Below are positions 8,670 through 16,696 of a stretch of DNA of 64,000 bases, piece by piece. Below the pieces are notes generated by a model, which saw only the letters and a list, made by a program, of their open reading frames with translations, did not search any database and was not told where the DNA came from. A program made the position numbers and the translations under genes. How positions within the stretch are numbered: the first letter of the stretch is position 1; every line of letters starts with the position of its first letter. Location of the stretch: assembly GCF_005877885.1 (NCBI RefSeq), contig NZ_VCHY01000025.1, positions 1 through 64,000 on the forward strand, read 5' to 3'. The stretch is from Labilibacter sediminis. Lineage in GTDB: Bacteria > Bacteroidota > Bacteroidia > Bacteroidales > Marinilabiliaceae.

Positions 8670-11096
8670 ATGTCAACGATTATAAAGCAAAAATATACTT
8701 TAACATTATTTTTTCTCCTCTGTAACATATACATATATAGTCAAAGTAAAAAAAGTACTGCCATTCGTATTAAAGACCCCATTTATTTAGATGGTCATCT
8801 AAGTGAAATATTTTGGTCTTCTATTCAGCCGGCAAATAACTTTTACCAGGACAAGCCATATAACGGGGCCCCTGCAAACTTTAAAGTTGATGTACGATTT
8901 GCTTATGACAACCAAAATATTTACGTAGGTGCATATATCAAGGATGACCCTGATTCAATAAGTGTTGGATTAGGTGACCGGGATTCTCAACCGCAAGCCG
9001 ACCGTTTAGGTATATGGTTCGACACCTTTAATGACAATCTTAATGCTTCAGGATTCGTGGTATTCGCTTCCAATGTTCAACGCGATGTATCTATTTCTGC
9101 ATCAGGAGCAGATGTAAATTGGAACGAAGTATGGTATAGTCAAACAGCTATACTTGATTCGGGTTGGAGCGCTGAAATACAGATTCCATACTCGGCATTG
9201 CGATTTCCTGCAAAAAATCAACAAACCTGGGGATTAAATATTTATTACGGCAACCATAGAACTCAGGAATTAGATTCATGGTCATTAGTAGATACAGACA
9301 TTGCTGGATTTGTTAATCAATTTGGCGAACTCAATGGATTGGAAAACATCAAACCTCCATTGAGACTTGCCTTTATGCCTTATGTTTCAGGGTATGCTGA
9401 CAAATTTGGTACAAACTCCATTAAATACTCCTATAAAGCAGGTATGGATGTAAAGTATGGTATTAACGAAAGCTTCACACTTAACATGATGCTTATCCCT
9501 GATTTTGGACAGGTACAATCGGACAATTTAGTATTAAATCTAGGTCCTTATGAAGTAAAATACAAAGAGAACCGTACCTTTTTTACCGAAGGAGCAGGTT
9601 TATTCAACAACTCAAACATCTTTTATTCTAAACGAATTGGTGCCCGTCCAGTTGATCACAAATTAGCCGATGACAATCTTTCGGAACATGAAACAGTAGG
9701 AGAGAACCCTCAGTCAACCGGATTAATAAATGCAACTAAAGTCACCGGAAAAACCAAATCCGGATTAAGTCTGGGAATTCTTAACGCAGTGTCGGAAAAT
9801 ACATATGCCATTATTGAAGATTCCCTTACAGGAAATCAACGAAAATTTAAAACGCAACCTCTTACCAATTATAATATCATTGCCTTTGAGCAAGTATTAA
9901 AAAACAACTCATATGTGGGTTTAGCAAACACAAACATGACCTATTCAGGATTTATGGCTAATGTAACGGCTGCTTCCTTTAATTTTAAAAATAGGCAAAA
10001 CTCACATGAAATATCTGGGCGCTTGATTTATAGTCATCGCAATTTTACCGAAGCGGAAGATGAGACTGGTTATCATTATGATATAAACTTTAAAAAAATC
10101 ATAGGCAATTTCAGGTATCAAGCAAGCAGAAAGCATTTCAGTGAAATGTATAATGTTAATGATATGGGTTTTACAAGGCGAAATAACTTTATCCACAATA
10201 CCATTGTACTGGAATACAAAACCTTTGATCCTTTTTGGAAAGTATTACAATCCAGCAATAAATTCCATGCTGTATATCTACAACGCATTATTCCTCAAGA
10301 CTTTCTTAATTTCTACTTAATGTATGAGTCGGAATTCACCTTTAGTAATTATGCAAAACTTAAATTTTTAGGATGGATAAGACCGAAGCCCATGCACAAC
10401 TACTTTGAAACTAGAGTAAAAGAAAGATACTATCTTGAACCCAAGCAAGGTTTTGTAAAGCTGCAAGTAGAATCAGATAAAAGAAAGAAACTATCTTATA
10501 TGGTATCTGCAAATTATCGAACAGGAGGAGATTACAATTACCACCAATACGGACTCGCCCTGAATCCAACCTTAACGCTAAGTGACAAATTGAATCTTAA
10601 CTACAAAATCTCGTTTGACAAAAACCTGAACTCAAGAAATTTTGTAAGTAAACAAAATAATGGAGCCATTATAAACTTTGGTGAGCGTAATAACACGGTC
10701 TTTAACAACGCCATTACGGGTAACTATTCTGTCAGTCATAAAAGCTATATAAGCCTAAAAGTCAGACATTATTGGAGTGAAGCTATTTATGACAGTTTTT
10801 TCACTTTAAACCAAGATGGTTCTTTATTGTCTAATAAAGATTATTTAGAAAACGAAAACATAAACTTCAATGTATTTAATGTCGATTTATCCTATACCTG
10901 GAGGTTTGCCCCGGGAAGTGAATGTATAATGGTATGGAAAAATTCCATCTCATCTAAAGACGATAATGTATTTTTTAACTCTTATCAGGAAAATCTGAAC
11001 TATACATTATCTCAACCCCAATTTAATAGTCTATCATTTAAATTACTCTATTATCTCGACTACAATAAAGTATCGAATCTGCTTTCGCAGAATTAA
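8670..11096 (+). CDS. CBM9-like plus DUF5916 outer-membrane barrel protein
   Basis: An 808-residue exported protein (signal near YIYSQS). Residues about 28-215 match the carbohydrate-binding family 9-like (DOMON-type) fold placed before DUF5916 barrels: IYLDGHLSEIFWSS, then VDVRFAYDNQNIYVGAYIKD, DRLGIWFDTFND, and GWSAEIQIPYSALRF. The rest is a DUF5916-type C-terminal beta-barrel, with the conserved MLIPDFGQVQSD (about 272-283) and LGPYEVKYKENRTFFTEG, and many amphipathic strands to the end. It probably sits in the outer membrane. Coupled 5 bases behind the lyase, it may bind or import glycan or its fragments; that role is inferred, since the function of DUF5916 is unknown. Confidence 0.85.
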   Translation: MSTIIKQKYTLTLFFLLCNIYIYSQSKKSTAIRIKDPIYLDGHLSEIFWSSIQPANNFYQDKPYNGAPANFKVDVRFAYDNQNIYVGAYIKDDPDSISVGLGDRDSQPQADRLGIWFDTFNDNLNASGFVVFASNVQRDVSISASGADVNWNEVWYSQTAILDSGWSAEIQIPYSALRFPAKNQQTWGLNIYYGNHRTQELDSWSLVDTDIAGFVNQFGELNGLENIKPPLRLAFMPYVSGYADKFGTNSIKYSYKAGMDVKYGINESFTLNMMLIPDFGQVQSDNLVLNLGPYEVKYKENRTFFTEGAGLFNNSNIFYSKRIGARPVDHKLADDNLSEHETVGENPQSTGLINATKVTGKTKSGLSLGILNAVSENTYAIIEDSLTGNQRKFKTQPLTNYNIIAFEQVLKNNSYVGLANTNMTYSGFMANVTAASFNFKNRQNSHEISGRLIYSHRNFTEAEDETGYHYDINFKKIIGNFRYQASRKHFSEMYNVNDMGFTRRNNFIHNTIVLEYKTFDPFWKVLQSSNKFHAVYLQRIIPQDFLNFYLMYESEFTFSNYAKLKFLGWIRPKPMHNYFETRVKERYYLEPKQGFVKLQVESDKRKKLSYMVSANYRTGGDYNYHQYGLALNPTLTLSDKLNLNYKISFDKNLNSRNFVSKQNNGAIINFGERNNTVFNNAITGNYSVSHKSYISLKVRHYWSEAIYDSFFTLNQDGSLLSNKDYLENENINFNVFNVDLSYTWRFAPGSECIMVWKNSISSKDDNVFFNSYQENLNYTLSQPQFNSLSFKLLYYLDYNKVSNLLSQN

Positions 11097-11098
11097 AA

Positions 11099-11128
11099 AA
11101 AGGGAGATAAACAATTTTACCTCCCTTT
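11099..11128. terminator. Hairpin after the lyase/DUF5916 operon
   Basis: The stem AAAGGGAG (11099-11106) / CTCCCTTT (11121-11128) lies 3 bases after the stop codon. The T run is short on the plus strand and better on the minus strand (seven A/T bases before 11101), so it could also end the decayed minus-strand gene to its right. Confidence 0.6.
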
Positions 11129-11134
11129 CAAACC

Positions 11135-11725
11135 TCAAATCAACGCATTTGCTCTATGACTACTAATATTATCTCCGTTGATATTACTACATTCCCATAA
11201 TCCTAATCTCGCTGCACCTGTTTTCTTGATGTTCATCGGAAGAGCTAGACAATACGCGCTCTTCTGAAATATCTTTTCAATTATATACCTAACAGCTGAT
11301 TGTAAGTTAGCTACAATTACCCCTTTCTTATTTTGTAATATTACAGGAGTGTTGGCAATCCTAGCTTTTGTCTTTCTATCTATTACATGTAACAGTTACT
11401 TAAACCCGTATTATGTATTAGAACTTCGTCATGAACATTGAAAGCACGACCTGCCAGCCGGCAGGCTGGGATTTTCTAATGCATAAAGCGGGTTAAACGA
11501 CACTTCATCAATTGTTTCAAAACGATAGATATCGCCATCCCCTTTCCCACCTTCGCAATTGGAGGCAAAATAACCATGAATCCCATCTTCTTCGAGGAAG
11601 AAGCTAAATCTATCTTTTGAAGTATTTAATGTCAAACCAATATTTTTAACCGAATACCCTTCACTACAACCCTGGAAAGCAATAAAAACGGTTTTCTGAT
11701 GTTTTTGCCATTTACATCAACATAT
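11135..11725 (-). pseudogene. Remnant of an OmpA/PD40-type envelope protein, split by a repeat
   Basis: Two pieces of one decayed minus-strand gene flank repeat copy B. The upstream piece (about 11497-11725) reads IAFQGCSEGYSVKNIG, then SKDRFSFFLEEDGIHGYF, ASNCEGGKGDGDIYRFE. This is the beta-propeller PD40 signature seen in Bacteroidota OmpA-family (PorE-like) proteins, usually GYFSSNRxGGKGDDDIY. The downstream piece (11137-about 11390) reads VIDRKTKARIANTPVILQN then KKGVIVANLQ, which is the carboxypeptidase-regulatory-like domain that follows PD40 repeats in those proteins. Frames are broken within the first piece (around 11680) and at the junction, start and C-terminal OmpA domain are missing, and the second piece ends in a stop at 11135-11137. 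Confidence 0.7.
11400..11496 (-). repeat. MITE-like intergenic repeat, copy B (deleted form, 97 bp)
   Basis: Copy B lies in inverted orientation relative to copy A. Its left end TTAAACCCGTATTATG equals the reversed right end of A, and its right end GCATAAAGCGGGTTAA equals the reversed left end of A. The middle of the element is lost and replaced by a GC-rich overlapping palindrome (CTGCCAGCCGGCAG at about 11452-11465, extending to GGCTGG). It interrupts the PD40 pseudogene. The TTAA at both ends could be a target duplication or part of the terminal repeat. Confidence 0.75.
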
Positions 11726-11837
11726 AATCATTACAGGATTGATTATTCTTAAAGGAAAAAATGGAATTAGGAAAAAAGGTGTAATACAGATAATTGCAGG
11801 ATTACTTATTCCTTTGTTATTTTTCTTTTTATATTAG
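11700..11837 (+). pseudogene. C-terminal remnant of a small membrane protein
   Basis: A 45-codon open stretch with no start codon reads HQHIIITGLIILKGKNGIRK then KGVIQIIAGLLIPLLFFFLY and a TAG at 11835. The pattern (a hydrophobic stretch, a basic loop, a second hydrophobic stretch) looks like the tail of a membrane protein whose front is missing. The parent family is not recognised. It lies just before the next gene and back-to-back with the PD40 remnant. Confidence 0.4.
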
Positions 11838-11867
11838 AGTATCCCATAGCCTTAAAATTAAAATGAA

Positions 11868-13736
11868 TTGCACAATACTTATGCACATACACGCAGATAC
11901 TTTAGTAGCATAATTTATTTGATCTTGTTTTCTTTTGTTTTGTCATGCAAGCTCTCACTTTATGCACAGCAGCCCAATGACACTCCTAACGATACTGTAA
12001 ACAACCAAAATAAATCAATACAGGAATATTTAAAAGATTATTCAGAAAATAGTTATATAAACAGAAAACTATATGAATGGCTTGTAGTTTCTGCCGATTC
12101 TGAATTATCACTCAATGAAATACTTTTTGACATTGAAGAGGAATACAAAAAATACAACAATAAACCCATCCGGAATATCAACATTAAAAAGGTTTCTCCT
12201 TTTGCCAAAAACATACTTGATACCTTAGATTTTACCACTAACAAAGTTGAAAAAGGATTAAGTCAAATAAGGTTTGAGACCAAGGAAAGTGTGATTAGAA
12301 ATGCCCTCACCTTTAAAAAAGGAGAGTTTGTAAATACACAGCACCTATACGATAGTGAGCGGATATTGCGTTCGCTGAGTTTTATTACAGAAGCACTTAT
12401 TTTGGTTGAGCCAGCCATGCAGGATACTTCAATGGTAGATATATTGGTGATCACTCAGGACTCTTATCCCTATGGAGTAAATGCTTCTGCTGGTTCTAAT
12501 CCAAAATTTGGTTTTTACAGCAAAAACATTTTAGGATATGGTATAGAAATGAACCATACTATTTATACCACACCAACAAACAAAAATAACTTTGGTATAT
12601 ATGAGAGTGTTACATGGAATAATATTTACGGATCATATTTAACTTTTGATGCAGACTATGCCAACTACAAGGATTTACACAGATATAAACTTGGGATCAA
12701 TAAACGTTTTTTTACACCGGAAATTAAATATGCAGGTGGTTTTAATATCACTCACAACTATAAAATAGAAGATCCGGATCTTGATTCTACTAAAAACTGG
12801 TCAAACAACCACAGCTATCTATATCAAAACTATTGGTTTGGCAGATCCTTTTTAATAAATGCTGATAATTTTTTTGACCGGTCTAACTTCAGTATTATGG
12901 GCCAGTCCATACTAACCCGGTACTACAATACACCAGACTCATTAAACAAACTACCACAGTACAAACCAAACCTTTTTATATTAGCCTCTTTTGCTTTTTC
13001 TAAGAGAAACTTTTATAAAAACAATCTGATATATAATTATGGTAGAACAGAGGATGTGCCTTATGGATTTTTACTTTCAACATCTTTTGGATACAATTAC
13101 AATCAACTTAAAACCAGATACTATTTAGGCGGTCATTTTTCATTTGGTAAAGCGCTTATCCCCAATAAAGGTTACTTTTATTTTAGTGGTGATTACAGAA
13201 GCTTTTTATACAATAACATACCGGAAGAAACCATTATCAACCTACAGGCTAATTACATATCATCACTTATTAATATAGGCAAACAAAGGTGGCGCTCCTT
13301 TTTATCAACCAACTATGTAAAAGGATATAACCAAACCGTTGACGACTATATATATATAAATGAACAAAGTGAAGGATTAAGAGCATACAACAGCTATCAG
13401 CTTCAGGGAACAAGAAAGTTTGTACTAAGTACAGAGAATATCGTGTTTTCATCGCGGCAAACCTTAGGATTTAAGGTGGCCTTTTTTACTTTTTATGATA
13501 TGGCCTGGATTGCCACTGATAAAAATGTTTTTAAGAATAAAGCTTTTTACTCATTAGGTGGAGGATTTAGAATTAGAAATGACCAATTGGTGATTAATAC
13601 CATTCAAATTCAGTTAGCCTACTTTCCCAGAATACCTCCGGGAGGAATTGAATATAACTTTAGACTTTCAGGAGAGCAGGTTAGTTCTTTTAAGCAATTT
13701 GAACCTCCAAAGCCATATACGGATGTCTATAAATAA
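11868..13736 (+). CDS. Omp85/BamA-like outer-membrane barrel protein
   Basis: A 622-residue protein with a hydrophobic export signal (IIYLILFSFVLSC, then SLYAQQ). Residues about 110-205 resemble a POTRA-type domain (GEFVNTQHLYDSERILRSL, then LVEPAMQDTSMVDILVITQD). Residues about 210-622 are a long series of amphipathic barrel strands ending PPGGIEYNFRLSGEQ, in the style of Omp85/TamA relatives that assemble or pass proteins through the outer membrane. The start is unusual. The only possible in-frame start after a stop at 11859-11861 is TTG at 11868, while a nearby ATG (11863) is in another frame that ends after 16 codons. A frameshift near the start is therefore possible. Confidence 0.7.
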   Translation: MHNTYAHTRRYFSSIIYLILFSFVLSCKLSLYAQQPNDTPNDTVNNQNKSIQEYLKDYSENSYINRKLYEWLVVSADSELSLNEILFDIEEEYKKYNNKPIRNINIKKVSPFAKNILDTLDFTTNKVEKGLSQIRFETKESVIRNALTFKKGEFVNTQHLYDSERILRSLSFITEALILVEPAMQDTSMVDILVITQDSYPYGVNASAGSNPKFGFYSKNILGYGIEMNHTIYTTPTNKNNFGIYESVTWNNIYGSYLTFDADYANYKDLHRYKLGINKRFFTPEIKYAGGFNITHNYKIEDPDLDSTKNWSNNHSYLYQNYWFGRSFLINADNFFDRSNFSIMGQSILTRYYNTPDSLNKLPQYKPNLFILASFAFSKRNFYKNNLIYNYGRTEDVPYGFLLSTSFGYNYNQLKTRYYLGGHFSFGKALIPNKGYFYFSGDYRSFLYNNIPEETIINLQANYISSLINIGKQRWRSFLSTNYVKGYNQTVDDYIYINEQSEGLRAYNSYQLQGTRKFVLSTENIVFSSRQTLGFKVAFFTFYDMAWIATDKNVFKNKAFYSLGGGFRIRNDQLVINTIQIQLAYFPRIPPGGIEYNFRLSGEQVSSFKQFEPPKPYTDVYK

Positions 13737-13776
13737 AAACATCAGGTCACTAATGAAAGCAACCTGATGTTTTTAT
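13733..13776. terminator. Bidirectional terminator between the Omp85-like gene and DPP IV
   Basis: A 15-bp stem (13733-13747 with 13762-13776), built on AAAAACATCAGGT / ACCTGATGTTTTT, overlaps the stop of the plus-strand gene and lies 22 bases beyond the end of the minus-strand gene. T runs on both strands fit termination of both convergent genes. Confidence 0.9.
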
Positions 13777-13797
13777 TTATTTTATTGCTTATACAGC

Positions 13798-15942
13798 TTA
13801 TAAAAAATCAGTAAAGTAAAGCGTAACTTTTTCCATCAGGTGCACCCTGTCCGGACCCAATACATTGTGCTCATGTCGCGGATAGACAAAATAATCTACC
13901 TGCTTTCTTTTTTTAATAGTCTGCTCTATAAAATCCATACTGTGTTGCCAAACTACAACCGGATCGATTGCTCCATGAATAACCAACAATCTTCCTTTTA
14001 ACTGATCAACTCGCTCATTAACATTTGATCTCTTGTACCCTTCCGGATTTTCTTCCGGTGTATCCATGTATCTCTCGCCATACATAATTTCGTAGTACTT
14101 CCAATCAGTAACCGGACCACCAGATACACCTACTTTGAATGTTTCCGGGTACTTTTCCATAAGGTTAATAGTCATAAATCCGCCAAAACTCCAACCATGA
14201 ACTCCAATTCTATCTGCATCAACGTATGGTAATGACTGTAAATATTTTATTCCTTCATACTGATCTGCTGCTTCAATTTCTCCTAATCTTCGGTGAATTA
14301 TTTTTTCAAACTCACACCCCCTATAAGGAGTACCTCTGTTATCCATTGTATATGCAATATAACCCTGCTGTGCCATATACAGCTGCCACAACCTTGCTGA
14401 GCCTAACCAACTATTGCGTACTAACTGTGCATGTGGACCTCCGTAAACATATACGACTACAGGATACTTCTTATTCGGATCAAAATTAGGAGGTAGGATA
14501 ATTCTACTTTTTAAATCAGTCTTTCCGTCAGCAGCTTTTAAGGTATTAAGAGTAACCTTCCCGACTTCCATTCCTTCAAAAGGATTTGCAGCTGTAAACA
14601 AAAGGTTTTCTTTCCTTTTTCTAACATCAATTACCTGTATAACTCTGGGTACATTTAAACTAGAATAGTTATCGATGACCCTATTGCCAGAGTTACTAAT
14701 ATTTACAGTATGATACCCCTCTGCATTGGTAATTTTACTTATCCTTCCACTCGAAAGTTGAACTTTATACAAATGACGATCCATGGCTCCATCTTTGGTT
14801 GACTCAAAGAATAAAGATTTATTCTTTGCATCGAAACCATGTACCTTAGTCACTACCCAGTCTCCCTTTGTTAACTGCTTAACCAGGCCTTTTTCAATAT
14901 CGTACCAATATAAATGATTAAAACCGTCTCGCTCACTTTGCCATATAAACTGATTGCCCTTACCCGGAATAAAAAGGGCAGGATTTTCAGGTTCAACCCA
15001 TCGGGTACTTTTTTCTTCAAACAATTCTTTAATTAAAATTCCACTCTGCGTATCATACTGATTTAACCTCATATGGTTTTGCCCTCTATTTAACTCGGCT
15101 ATAAGAATGTACTTTTCATCAGGTGACCATGATACATTGGTTAAATACTTTTCCTTTGGCTCGCCTGTCTTTAAATATTTAAGCTCCTTTTTATTGATAT
15201 CATACACCCCAACTGTTACATGATGACTTTTCATACCAGCCATTGGATATTTAATATTCTCCAGTTCTGCTACTCTTGCAGTTATATCTACCAGTGGGTA
15301 ATCCGTTACCATTGATTCATCCATCCTGTAAAAGGCCAGAGACTTTCCTTTTGGGGACCAGAACATTCCATTATGAATACCAAACTCATTTCTATGAACA
15401 GATTGTCCTAATACAATATGCTCTGCTCCAGCTTTCTCAACCAAAACAGGCTCTGAGTCCGGGGTTGCTATATACAAATCTTTATTATAAATATACGCAA
15501 TTGCATTGGCTTCTATATTGTAATCTATATCCTTTGCTCCCTTAGGGTAAGAAATGTAGTATGCCACTTTTTTATCCTGAATCCCATAAACAATAATAGA
15601 CTCACCGTTATTTACCCAAAAAGAAGTTTCTCCTATAAACGTAATTCTATATAATGATTTAAGAGCTTTTAGATCTTCTCCTTTCAATGCTTCATTCACT
15701 TCTGTTAAACTTAGCAAAAGATCTTTTGAATTATTCTCACCAATCACATACAAACTATCTCCTTCATTTTGAAAAACCATATCTGTATCTCCCAGAAAAC
15801 CCATGTATTTATTTTCGGGGATAAATTTTCTAAAATTCTTACCTCCGGAAATTACATCCTCCAATGTTAGTTGTTTCTTTTGCTGGGCTCCAACCATAAG
15901 CACAGAAAGGGTCATGGTAAGAATTAAAAGCATTCTTTTCAT
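13798..15942 (-). CDS. Dipeptidyl peptidase IV (family S9B), secreted
   Basis: A 714-residue prolyl dipeptidyl peptidase with a signal peptide (LILTMTLSVLMVGAQQ). Residues about 30-460 form the DPP IV beta-propeller. Residues about 470-714 form the alpha/beta hydrolase with nucleophile motif GWSFGG (Ser about 585), Asp in GAIDPVV (about 659) and His in RHEHN (about 691), so the triad is complete. The pair of glutamates expected in the propeller to bind the N-terminus of the substrate was not verified here. It removes X-Pro or X-Ala dipeptides from peptides in the periplasm or outside the cell. It is a single gene with its own terminator (13733-13776). Confidence 0.93.
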   Translation of the reverse strand: MKRMLLILTMTLSVLMVGAQQKKQLTLEDVISGGKNFRKFIPENKYMGFLGDTDMVFQNEGDSLYVIGENNSKDLLLSLTEVNEALKGEDLKALKSLYRITFIGETSFWVNNGESIIVYGIQDKKVAYYISYPKGAKDIDYNIEANAIAYIYNKDLYIATPDSEPVLVEKAGAEHIVLGQSVHRNEFGIHNGMFWSPKGKSLAFYRMDESMVTDYPLVDITARVAELENIKYPMAGMKSHHVTVGVYDINKKELKYLKTGEPKEKYLTNVSWSPDEKYILIAELNRGQNHMRLNQYDTQSGILIKELFEEKSTRWVEPENPALFIPGKGNQFIWQSERDGFNHLYWYDIEKGLVKQLTKGDWVVTKVHGFDAKNKSLFFESTKDGAMDRHLYKVQLSSGRISKITNAEGYHTVNISNSGNRVIDNYSSLNVPRVIQVIDVRKRKENLLFTAANPFEGMEVGKVTLNTLKAADGKTDLKSRIILPPNFDPNKKYPVVVYVYGGPHAQLVRNSWLGSARLWQLYMAQQGYIAYTMDNRGTPYRGCEFEKIIHRRLGEIEAADQYEGIKYLQSLPYVDADRIGVHGWSFGGFMTINLMEKYPETFKVGVSGGPVTDWKYYEIMYGERYMDTPEENPEGYKRSNVNERVDQLKGRLLVIHGAIDPVVVWQHSMDFIEQTIKKRKQVDYFVYPRHEHNVLGPDRVHLMEKVTLYFTDFL

Positions 15943-16152
15943 AAGTATTATTTGTTTTTGTTATTTGTGTATTTGGGATTAAATATCCATGATTTTTTTA
16001 GAAAAAAGAATAATTTATATCAGAACTGTTGATTTTGTAGCGATTTTTAATAAAAATACCTATTTTAGACTTTCAATAATTAACCTGAAGAAGCATAATT
16101 ATTTGTTAATTTCAATACTTTAAGTTATTTATCATTTAAAAGATTAACCTAT

Positions 16153-16182
16153 GTACTTTTATATATATAACTATAAAAGTAC
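16153..16182. promoter_or_regulatory. Long palindrome upstream of the secreted protein/ABC operon
   Basis: GTACTTTTATA (16153-16163) and TATAAAAGTAC (16172-16182) form a perfect 11-bp inverted repeat with an 8-base spacer, 29 bases before the ATG at 16212. It could be an operator or a 5'-untranslated-region hairpin. No known regulator motif was recognised. Confidence 0.4.
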
Positions 16183-16211
16183 AACACACATATTTTTAAA
16201 CACTCCAACTC

Positions 16212-16646
16212 ATGAAAAAGGGACTTGCTTTAACCTTATTTATTTTATTATTTTTTAGTTTTACAACACCTACTATTGTTAATTCTCAAGATGAAATGCC
16301 TGGTAACTGTGGCGACTTAATAAAGGCCCCTTTTATATCAAACGGACAACCATTTAGAGCATTTTTAACAGGTGATGAAGTTGCTGAATTCCATACAACT
16401 TTTTTAAATGGCAGTTTGTATCGTTTGGTTGCCTGTTCAGGTAAAAATCAACCAATTATTTTTTCGGTATACGATACCAACAGAAACCTTTTGTTTACCA
16501 ATGATGAGCACAACAGAGCAAGTGTTTGGGATTTTAAAATTGCAGGTTCTGTTGAATGCATAATTGAAGCTAAATTAGATACCAAGCAAGCAACATCGGG
16601 CATGGCATTAATGTACATTGGCTTTAAAAGTCTTGAAGAAAACTAA
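16212..16646 (+). CDS. Secreted beta-sandwich protein, possible ABC transporter partner
   Basis: A 144-residue exported protein (signal peptide LALTLFILLFFSFTT, cleavage near NSQD). The mature part is strand-rich with two cysteines likely to pair (NCGDLIK and VACSGK) and a third (VECIIE). The run FRAFLTGDEVAEFHTTFLNG then YRLVACSG and IFSVYDTNRN is reminiscent of pre-peptidase C-terminal (PPC) beta-sandwich domains, but this is a shape resemblance only. It lies 50 bases before the large ABC transporter gene in the same direction, so they may form an operon and act together in the envelope. Function unknown. Confidence 0.6.
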   Translation: MKKGLALTLFILLFFSFTTPTIVNSQDEMPGNCGDLIKAPFISNGQPFRAFLTGDEVAEFHTTFLNGSLYRLVACSGKNQPIIFSVYDTNRNLLFTNDEHNRASVWDFKIAGSVECIIEAKLDTKQATSGMALMYIGFKSLEEN

Positions 16647-16696
16647 AATTAAAAGATTACAGACAAGATCACCCTTAACAACATAAAAACCGTAAT

